Shown in pieces: positions 1 through 8,700 of a DNA stretch of 64,000 nt (within the stretch, counting starts at the first letter, position 1; each line of letters opens with the position of its first letter). Made by a program: the position numbers and the translations under genes. The DNA comes from Setoptus koraiensis (Eukaryota > Arthropoda), in NCBI GenBank assembly GCA_048013815.1, contig CM106585.1, positions 8,990,001-9,054,000 of the forward strand, given 5' to 3'. The notes beneath the pieces are model-generated. The model was not told the DNA's origin. It ran no database searches and saw only the letters and a list, made by a program, of their open reading frames with translations.

Positions 1-2
1 CT

Positions 3-176
3 GCACAATTGTCATTCGCTCAAATGTTTGATCCATTAGAGAGTCAAACCTGGCGCACTCCGAAGACAAGATCAACACAAAATCAGGCTGCCAAGTCACA
101 TGCTTCTCAGAACAAAATGAAGGGGAAGATGGCCGATATAATTGAACAATTGAGATTGTCTGATGAAAATCTGTAG
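3..176 (+). CDS. possible 3' end of a coding exon, product unknown
   Basis: One frame is open from the window edge to a TAG at 174-176 and gives about 57 residues. The composition is protein-like and not low complexity: it has a DPLESQTW stretch, a basic middle part and an acidic/hydrophobic tail ending IIEQLRLSDENL. No start codon or splice acceptor can be seen because the window begins here. I do not recognise a family. It could be the C-terminus of a real gene, part of a decayed element, or chance. The open length is short, so confidence is low. Confidence 0.3.
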   Translation, partial: AQLSFAQMFDPLESQTWRTPKTRSTQNQAAKSHASQNKMKGKMADIIEQLRLSDENL

Positions 177-884
177 CGATTAGATTTCAGGCCCAGAAAT
201 GGTGCAACGAGTAGCTGGATACCTGGAACTCAGTGCGCGAGAATCTTGGTCAATCCGCGATATTATGGCGACAGCAAGCCAACGATGAAATACAATCCAA
301 CTAGAGACGAATGGACTAACGAGAGAAACCTAATGACCAGACCCTGGTCTTGTCTGATCCCACTGTTTCCGAGGAACGAGAAAAACAGGATTCATTTTTA
401 CTAGAAATGCTCAATTTTCGAGATATAGAGTGCGCTAAAAGTCTTTGGCTCTGTTTACTTGGACATGTTCGATTTATATGCAATCTTTTGTGTAGCGATC
501 GTCTCTTTGCTATGCTAAAATGGGGCCAAATTGGGTTTGCTCGCTACTTCCGCTTTTTCACAATTTCAATTTTCGCAAAAATGGACCCGTCTCACTACAG
601 AATTATTATCTTAGAATGGGTCCGGGTTGTTCATCAACGCGCTGGATTGATACAAGCTAGACTATCTCTACTCTCTACCAGTCATTATTGTTTCTGATTT
701 AACTCGAGCAACACAATTTCGATTCAAAAGAATAAATGATTACGAATGTCTTCTTCAGAAGATTCGAATGATAAAACTGTTGAATGTAGGACGCCTGTTG
801 TTGTCTATCTCTGTGCACTGCGCGCGTCGAACTTTACTGACGCGCGCGTGCAACACGTCATTACATTGTCTGTCGCATTGCCTC
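177..884. other. gene-free stretch
   Basis: I see no convincing gene here. An open frame at 350-697 lacks an ATG at its start and has no recognisable motif. The DNA is ordinary mixed-composition sequence and may be the 3' UTR and downstream flank of the fragment at 3-176. Confidence 0.4.
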
Positions 885-942
885 GGCGGATGCAATCATC
901 TCGCCGTTGCGAAATCACAACGGCTAGATGATTGCATCCGCC
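885..942. repeat. 25-bp fold-back hairpin
   Basis: The left arm at 885-909 and right arm at 918-942 are reverse complements over 25 bp with a single mismatch, separated by an 8-base loop at 910-917. Flanking bases add a little imperfect pairing (GCATTGC against GCAACGC). The shape could be a pre-miRNA-like hairpin or the remains of a fold-back transposon. I do not recognise a known miRNA seed. Confidence 0.8.
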
Positions 943-969
943 AGCAACGCCAGCACTGCCAGTCCGCCA

Positions 970-1130
970 GCATCAACACCAACAGCAACGACCACCATCA
1001 TCACCATCATCATTATTATCGCTATCATTATCATTATTATTATCATTGTTATTACTATTATCATCATCACCAACACCATCATCGTCGTCACCACCAACAT
1101 CATCCGCATCATTAGTGCAGTTGGCGATGT
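970..1130. repeat. (CAT/ATT) triplet low-complexity tract
   Basis: Imperfect CAT/ATT/CAC triplets run through this stretch. They open several frames on both strands as artefactual His-, Ile- or Met-rich ORFs. Confidence 0.85.
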
Positions 1131-1179
1131 TTCCGAATTGGAAGATCGTCAACTGCACCGTCAATTACGGTGGTGTTGG

Positions 1180-1342
1180 TGGCCGGTAACAACAACAGCA
1201 GCAACAACAGACCCGCCGACACTATCGACGACAACAACAGCAGCAACAGCACCAGCCACAACAGCACCAACAACAACAGGACCAAGAGCAGCTCCCACCA
1301 CCACCGCACACCGCCGCCCAGCGCCAGAGCTGACGCCATTAA
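1180..1342. repeat. CAG/CAA-rich triplet tract
   Basis: CAACAACAG-type triplets dominate. Together with the neighbouring tracts this is interrupted trinucleotide low-complexity DNA. Confidence 0.75.
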
Positions 1343-1681
1343 CACCAACAACCTCGTTGGCCAGAACCTGTGGTGTTCGGACCAGAGCAACTGATCCGAC
1401 CGGTCCTACAGGTTCTGGCCGACGGATATGCCGGCCGCCGACGTCCTGACGAGTCTCTCGACTCGAGACTCGCCAGGATGGAGGCCGAACGGGCAGCAGC
1501 GGCAGCTCCAACAACATCAGCAGCTCCAACTACAACAGCAACAGCAACACCAACACCAATATCAACACCAATAACAACAGCAGCAGTGGCAACCACAGCA
1601 GCAGGACCAACCATGGATGCCATGGATGTTGATCCGCCACAACAGCCACAACAGCTGCAGGAGCAACAACAGCAACAATAA
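1343..1681 (+). other. open frame with protein-like stretch and Q-rich tail, origin unknown
   Basis: The frame is open from just after a TAA at 1340-1342 to a TAA at 1679-1681. Its first half (PEPVVFGPEQLIRPVLQVL and an arginine-rich SLDSRLARMEAE stretch) looks more like protein than the surrounding triplet repeat does. The second half is Thr/Ala-rich and ends in polyglutamine. The first ATG lies well inside the frame. It could be a piece of a decayed element, an exon, or repeat-driven chance. I give it no function. Confidence 0.2.
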
Positions 1682-1740
1682 AATCATTATTATTATCATT
1701 ATCATTATTATTATTACTGTCACTATTATTATAATAAAAA
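1682..1740. repeat. (ATT)n microsatellite
   Basis: Imperfect ATT/CATT triplets follow directly on the CAG/CAA tract. Confidence 0.8.
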
Positions 1741-1913
1741 TTGGAGCGAGCTCGCTCGGCCTCTCTTCGTTAGCCAGAACGAAAGGTTATTCAATGATCA
1801 AAAATTGGTGTGCAAAATTTTAAACGGGGAACCTGAGCACCCCGGATGAGGCCCTATCAGGACACCCCATGTTCCCCATTCCGGACGCCTTGATTCAAAA
1901 TAAATAGCGAACG

Positions 1914-2117
1914 GTGAAAGAAAGTCGAAAAATAAGCACCAGAATATCAGCTGCGATGTTCAATTCATCACAAACAACGGTCAGAAGAATTTTAACCGAT
2001 CACCTCAATATGGAGAAAATGGATGCAAGATGGATACCAAGGAACTTGACAGAAGTTCGAAAAAGTGCATCGATTAAGACAACCGAGATACCTCTCACAA
2101 TAGATAGACATAGATAG
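1914..2117 (+). mobile_element. mariner-type transposase fragment (DNA transposon relic)
   Basis: The translated frame holds a helix-turn-helix and linker typical of mariner transposases: SSQTTVRRILTDHLNMEK followed by ARWIPRNLTEVRK. The equivalent family motif is a VHRIL..DLGMRKV core followed by ARWVP..L. Only this N-terminal DNA-binding part is recognisable. The DDD catalytic domain is not seen downstream, where an alpha-tubulin fragment begins within about 60 bp. No inverted terminal repeats were found by eye. It is a broken copy of a Tc1/mariner-superfamily element. Confidence 0.6.
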
Positions 2118-2170
2118 AAAGACGGATATAATGAACTGACTCTTTTTTCTCGAAACATTTTTGATTTTAA

Positions 2171-2455
2171 TCAATAGATGAGGTCAGGACAGGTACCTTC
2201 AGGCAATTTTTCCACCCAGAGCAGCTTATTACAGGCGAAGAGACTGCCGCCAAGAATTACGCTGGCGGTCATTATACGGTCGTTGACGAAAAATTAGCAG
2301 ATCGTTGTACTGTATCGCAAGAATTTTTAATTTTCCACAGCTTTGGTGGTGGTACTGATGACCGACAAATGGCCATCGACCATCTGAAATTCGACATTAA
2401 GTGTTCTTACACTGCTGGAAAGGAAACGAGTTGCAGTGAATATATCAGTATCTAG
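2171..2455 (+). pseudogene. alpha-tubulin gene fragment (pseudogene)
   Basis: The frame reads [18 protein letters not shown], then [18 protein letters not shown], then [11 protein letters not shown]. This matches the alpha-tubulin N-terminal GTPase region ([18 protein letters not shown] ... HYT ... [11 protein letters not shown], roughly residues 75-150). A dozen or so residues between the HYT and LADQC segments of normal alpha-tubulin are missing. Similarity is lost after GGGT, where the glycine-rich nucleotide-binding loop should continue, and the frame stops at 2453-2455. There is no start codon and no rest of the gene. It is best read as a decayed partial copy of a host gene. A mariner fragment lies directly upstream. 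Confidence 0.75.
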
Positions 2456-4478
2456 GCATATATGTTTTCCGATCTTTTCACAGTTACTCACGTGGGCTTC
2501 GTTGAGAGTTTGGGCAAAATTTGGAGACTATGGTATAAATATTTTCCGAATGAAACCTTCGTTTTGGTTAGCGCAGATTTGAAGTAAATAAAGTTACGTA
2601 ACTTTCATGACAGAGTAGACTGATAGTAGCAGTAAGTGGAATTCAATCAGATTTTAATAGTTTCAAAAGTACCAACCCGGCATAATACATCGGAAAGCGG
2701 TTGTGCGGAGATTCGGCAGCTCGTTGTCTGCTAACTAGCCGGCCAATTCCTCGGCTGATCGGCTACGAGTGGAAGCAGTTGATAGCCTTGCCATTACAAA
2801 CGAGCGACATTGAAAATAAAATTTCATTTATATTCACGGACGAATACAACGGCGTTTCCTATGTCCGCTTGATTTCGCCAAGTTGGAAAGTGCACATGAG
2901 GTTAGCGGTATAATGAGTTATATATATGAGTCACTATTATAATTATCATCTCTCATCTGGACTAGATCAGGCCAGAGGCAGTTGCAACTTGCAACAAAGA
3001 GAGTCAGAATCTTGTTTATGGACAGATTAGTGGTCCTAATTTGGCCTATTTCTGTAGTATTATCTGCTGGCAACTAAATTTAACTGCACGTTTGTTGGGC
3101 TTTGTTGGCGTTTGTGAGCGCTTGTTTGTTTGTTTGTTTTTCGTTTCGCGACAAATCACGCAATCTATCAATTTAGCTTCAGCTACCCAGTGAGTAAGCG
3201 GCCGAATTTCGGCAGCCTAATGATACTTAAATGTTTCAATCTAACAATTATGCCCGTGATAGACGACGCTCGCTATGGCGCTCGTAAAGAGCATTGGCTT
3301 GTATTTTTGCGAATATATGGCACGTGAAAAGTTGGCGCGAGCTCGGCACGTGAATACCACACGAATGACAATCACAATGGGCCGGCCTAACAAGAACAAG
3401 GTGACTGTAGCATTGTTTTTGTCAAGACTGGCGCGACAAGCGGCGAGATAATACGACGAAGCGAGAATATAATTAGATCGGTTATAGATAAGCGTCTAAT
3501 TGTAATCCCTTGCAGTGGCTCACATATGCAACAAAAGCACGGATATCTCCTGCGACAATCTAAATAATTTAGATTCTAAATCGCCGTGTCGTGTGATCAC
3601 AACAATTACAATTGAAACAATTGAACACGACAAACGCGAGCCCAATCATCGTCTTCATGGTCACCTGTTGGCTCATTTCGATGCAACTGAGCTGATTTGC
3701 ATATTGCATACCAATTGGCTTGTGTGTCGCCAACAATGACATCATCTTTCGGAGTGCAAGCATTTCACCATTAGTTTGTGCATATTTGATGCCTATGCAA
3801 GAAACGCACACAACAAGCGCTTATGTAAAACTTAATGACTGGCCAGGCCGAAGAAGTTGATCTCCAGAAGAAATAATATCAAGCGAGACGAACACTGTTG
3901 ACACCTACCTAGTGGCACGTTCAGCAACAAAGCGTCTTGTCGCAAGTTGCAACAACGTTTCGGACCCGAACAGCATTAGCGAGGCGGCTATTTTTTTTTC
4001 AGAGCTGCACCAAAGATAGAAACCAGCGCAGCTCATTCTTTGGCGCCAAGGTCAGCTTTTCGGGGTGATGTTCGTTCTTTATGCGATTCTTTTGTGACAG
4101 CGAAACATGGCCAACAGGAGAAGAAGCAGGAGATTTTATCTTGACGCGACGTGTTTATCGTGCATTATCATCAGCATGAGAATTAGACACGAGCGAGAGA
4201 GTTGTTGTCGCCAAACTGTCTGGCCGTGAGATGATCTCATTATTGTACGCTATTCGTCTCGTCTATCTGGCGAGCGTGCTGGCCGAAAATATAAATATTG
4301 TTGTGGTCGTAACTGTCACTGGCCGCTGGCAGTGTTTATTAAAATATTGCATGCCATTTCAATTAGCATAACACGAGCTGTCACACAGACAGCTCGCCAT
4401 CAATGACAGTTGCTGCTGTCCGATTCGTACACAAGCAACACACTGTGTTAATGCACTGTTGCTTGTGAGCCTCACCTG
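2456..4478. other. gene-free stretch
   Basis: No gene is supported. A 70-codon open frame at 2701-2913 starts with TTG and shows no motif. An A/T-rich TATA-like stretch occurs near 4287-4295 but cannot be tied to a transcript. The region lies upstream of the cuticle gene and may hold its control elements or a 5' non-coding exon. Confidence 0.4.
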
Positions 4479-4515
4479 TGCACTTGTAGCAACAAGTGTT
4501 GTTGCTACAAGTGCA
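4479..4515. repeat. perfect 16-bp hairpin
   Basis: TGCACTTGTAGCAACA at 4479-4494 is the exact reverse complement of 4500-4515, with a 5-base loop AGTGT. It lies about 60 bp upstream of the CAG/CAA tract. Confidence 0.85.
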
Positions 4516-4574
4516 ACAAGTGAGAGTGATAAAAAGCCGCGATATAACTCACCGCTACTGTGTGTGTGATTTAT

Positions 4575-4715
4575 GCAACAGCAGCGCCAGCAACAACAGC
4601 AGCACCAACAACAACAGCACCAACAACAACAGCAACGACAACAACAGCAACGACAACAGCAACTACAACAGCAACTACAACAGCAACAACAACAGCAACA
4701 ACAACAGTAGCGACA
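4575..4715. repeat. CAG/CAA/AAC triplet tract
   Basis: About 140 bp of interrupted CAGCAACAA triplets open three frames on one strand and a Cys-rich frame on the other. These are artefacts of the repeat, with no sign of an exon. Confidence 0.85.
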
Positions 4716-5681
4716 AGAACGACAGCGGCGACAGTGCAAAAAACAACACAGCTTTGCTGCTCGCTGAAGGCAACAAAGACAAATAAACAACAACAAGTGT
4801 TTAAATAGGTTTGTGTTGGCTAAAACAAAAGATTTGCCCACTGCTCCCGTCTATTTAGTCCAGTCAATTGTGTTGCAGACGCACGACAGAACATGGAGAA
4901 AAAGTGAATTATTGTCCAATTATTATTGTCATCGAGCCTAGACCAGATAAAGAGAACAACTGACATCATAAGTGTGCGTGTGTGTGTGTGTGTAAGGCTG
5001 CGAATGCAAAGTGGATCCCTTAATTAATGCCCTATTACTAAAATGAAGGTTATTTATATCCGAGCGGCTATAGTTGGCTCAAGTGAGAGTGTGACACGTA
5101 CACATGCGTATGCCAATGTGCGACACTGACACTTTAAATAAATTTAAATGAAGATTCAGTTCAATTTGTTCGCGTTGTTGTCACCAACCAAGAAGCAATA
5201 ATTGTCACTTAGTCGTGACTACTGTCGTAAGTGGGGCGCCAATTCCAGCCTGGATATTGTAGGCCACCACCCAGCCAGCACTAGCTGGGAAATTAGATCT
5301 AAATTGTGAACGAAAAGCAGCCAAGACAAGATGGCAACTGGGAGCAACATTGTTATTTGTCATGTTGTCACCAGTTGTTTGCAGCGGACTGACTAGTCTG
5401 TCTCTGTTGATTAGAATTTAACTGACTTTTGCCAGTACGGTTCAGAAGACGAGCCAAGTGTTTGCAAGTGTTAACACAAAAGTTAATTGATACGTTACAT
5501 AACATACAAAACAGACATTTTCAAGCGCGATTGTGTCGCAAACGAGCAGTGAGAAATGCAAAGCATGCCAATGCGGTTTAGATCGGAGAGCGAGTTGATC
5601 AGATTGCAATAGAATCGTGACCAGTGAGCACACATTAGTATTATCATTTTGCTCGTGGGCCCGATATAGTCAGCATACAAA
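4716..5681. other. leader/upstream region of the cuticle gene, no gene seen
   Basis: The stretch contains a (GT)n run near 4974-4994 and otherwise unique sequence. No coding signal is visible. It probably includes the promoter or 5' UTR of the cuticle protein gene, but no TATA/initiator pair stands out. Confidence 0.35.
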
Positions 5682-5728
5682 ATGAACACAAAATGAACAA
5701 AAAATGAACACAAAATGAACACAAAATG
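5682..5728 (+). promoter_or_regulatory. array of overlapping mini-uORFs (11-bp repeat)
   Basis: Five ATGs lie exactly 11 bp apart at 5682, 5693, 5704, 5715 and 5726. Each of the first four opens a four-codon frame (Met-Asn-Thr/Lys-Lys) whose TGA overlaps the next ATG as ATGA. The fifth ATG opens the long cuticle frame. If this stretch is in the mRNA it could allow termination-reinitiation or damp translation. It may also be just a short tandem repeat. Confidence 0.5.
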
Positions 5729-8700
5729 AACATCATTGGCGATCTAATCACAATCAAGCCAATCAGAATTGTAGTCAATATGGAAAGGTGTCGCGCAACA
5801 ACTCGCGCAACAACAAATGAAAACATCGCGCCTCAAAATGCAACTGCAAGTGCACCAACTAATAACTCATACGTTGTAGCAATTAATGAGCTGCAGTTGC
5901 CTCTGAAACAGATTGGGCGCGCCATGTCTGTATCGGTGGCAATTATAATGATTATATTCAGTTTGCTAATGAACAACGCACAATGTCACCAAACTAATAT
6001 CACTCGCAATCAAGCTGCAAATAATAGTGAAAACTCGACGACAACAACAACAGCAACCAAACTTACAGTAATCAGAGAGGCCAACAAGTCAGAAGTGATC
6101 AGTCAGCAGCAACATGAGCAGCAAGTGGTCCGTGATACGTCATCGCTGTTGGACAATGAATCGCGACAATTATCCAAGCTGTCACAACAAGTGAAAAAAG
6201 CCTCTAGTTCCAACAACAAAGTTGCAGCAACAACCGCCAGACAACTAGACAAACGCCAGATTAATCAGCCAGGGGGCGCCGATTCAACAAATTCAAGCCG
6301 ACGAAACGATCCCTGGTATCTAGATCCCGAGCCATTGGTGTATCCTTTGAAACCCTACAGGTTTGTGTATAATGTCAAGGGCAAGAATGGACAAACTGAA
6401 CAGTATCGGCGCGAAATAGGCGATGGTCGCTTCCTGTCGGGCAGCTATGGTTACATATTGCCCGACGGCATATATCGGCACGTTGACTATGTGGCCGACG
6501 ACAGAGGCTTCAGGGCCTTCATACGAACAACCGAGCCGGGAACGGCCAATCAAAATCCGGCCAATGTCGTCATCGATTCCAATCCGGTTCCGGTTTATCC
6601 GATACTAGGACAGAACCATTTTGGCACCCATTCAACGGCTTTGGGCGGCGCGCTGGCGCCACCGCCGCCGCTATACAACACTACACATTTGCCCGTGACG
6701 AGCAACGCGGACAATCGCCTATCGCCGCCGCCAAGCAGCTATGGCGGCTCGAGTAATCTTGTGCCGAAATTCGGCTCGCGAACTCCCCTACTGAACAATA
6801 CGTCTGGCTATCAGCTGGCCCCATCGTATCCGTTGCGCCGTCCATTGCCACCAACCGCTGGCCCCAACATCAATGACGGCGGCGACCCGACCTCAGCAGA
6901 CAGGGAGCCCTATTCACCCGTTATCAGTTACAACAGGCAGCAACTTCCTTCGTCGTCGTCGTCGTCGTCGTCGTCGGGCCTCGCCAATTCTAATCGGGGC
7001 GCCAACGAAACCGATGACCCAAACAGAAACGCAGAATTGCAAAGACAATCGAAACTGCTCGCGGACAACTCTTTGGACCCAAACAGAGAGTATAACAACG
7101 CCAGCAGCTTGGATAGGCCGCTCATAGATTACAATCGTAATGCGTACAACTTTGATGCATCGAAAAATGCTTTGGATGGCGAAAATCGAGGCCAGAACAA
7201 TTATCGAACGGGCTCGCAAGATTCGCACCAACGAACGAGCAACAACGAGCGATCGCAACAAGATTCGGCATTCGGGTACTCGAGAGACTTGACTACCCGG
7301 GACAGATTGGACAATGCGGGCAAACTGTCCTACGACTTGCCTTACTCGCATTGGCCCAATCCGAAAAATGCAAACATTGAGGTCGATTCGGGACCCTACG
7401 GCAACAGCAATAAACCAGATTTACCACTGGAGCCACCGCCCATCACAAGCAACAGTCATCGTAATTTTTCCTCGGATCAGCCGGACACAGATCGAGATCG
7501 CAATCAAGAACACCAACAGCCAAATGTGGCAACGGGCATAAAGGGCCATTCGGGGAGCGGTTATTTCGGGCAACAACAACAGCGCAAGTCGCCCACTCAG
7601 AACCTCTTTTCGGGCGCCGGCAAGACGCGACTTCGCATGAATCCTCCATGTGAGTAAAATCCGTGGAATTCTTGTTCTCACACGGTTCTGTTCGAAGTAT
7701 GGGTTTGGCGTGAGATCCGCAAATTCGAAATCCGCTTAAGCTTTCGGACAGCTTTCGAGTCACGATTTTCGCGGCAATATCGCAATATCGTGTCCGAAGG
7801 AACTGTTAGAGTGCTCGTTCATACTTGTTTTTATCCACTTGCTGACGAACAAAATAATTTGGTCATCGTTATCGCGAAAGTTGTTTGAATTGTCTGAGTG
7901 CGTGCACGAGTGCCACGGGAAATCGCATGATTAGAGACAGAAACGCTCGGTTCTCAACCGATTACTCGAAATCATCTGAAATAACCCGAAATCGCTCGAA
8001 ATCACTCAAAATCTTTCGAAATCACTCTAAATCTCTCTAAATCACCCGTGAAGAGACTTTTCGAAAGTGACTTATCATTTCTGTGCCTCAATCAGATCAA
8101 TTTTTCGAATTCACTAACTTTCAAACCAACTCCTCTTTTGCTGCCATCCTTCGAAACAAATTCAGATCAAGAGCTCACAATAATGGACCGTGCCAATCAG
8201 CACAATGATAGAAAAGCCAGCCATAACATGCAACCTCCGAACGCAATACCAAGATTTGACCAAGACGATGCATACCGGCAAAAATGGAAAAGTTTGCAAG
8301 ATGGCACCGGCAACATTAACATCAATGGCGAAACGGGTCTTGCCGGCCCGCCAACCACGAACAGCCCGAGCGACAATGCTACCAGTTCACCGGCAACGGC
8401 ACCGCCAACAGCCAACACTGACCACAGCAGCCGGCCTGATGGCGCCAAGGGCCAGCCCCATTTCGACCATTCAGCTGCAGCAGAGCCTACTCGACCCGAA
8501 ACGCCATCCGAGCCTCGAGTCCCGCAGGAGCCGCGAACACCCCTGGAGCCGCGACAGCCAGCCGAGCCGCGACCTCCCCTAGAGCCACGCATTCCGCAAC
8601 GGCCTGCGGTTCCCGCCGAGCCGCCCATCCCAGCCGAGCCGGCAGCACCCCGCCCCCCGGATGTGTCGCATGGCGAGCCCGATGCAGGCTCAGTGAACGG

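Noticed and set aside
2701-2913. 70-codon frame with EYNGVSYVRLISPSW
   Set aside because: Starts with TTG, is short and alone, and no family is recognised.
4359-4841. 160-codon minus-strand Cys-rich frame
   Set aside because: It is the complement of a CAG/CAA tract; the Cys runs are repeat artefacts and no domain or splice signal supports it.
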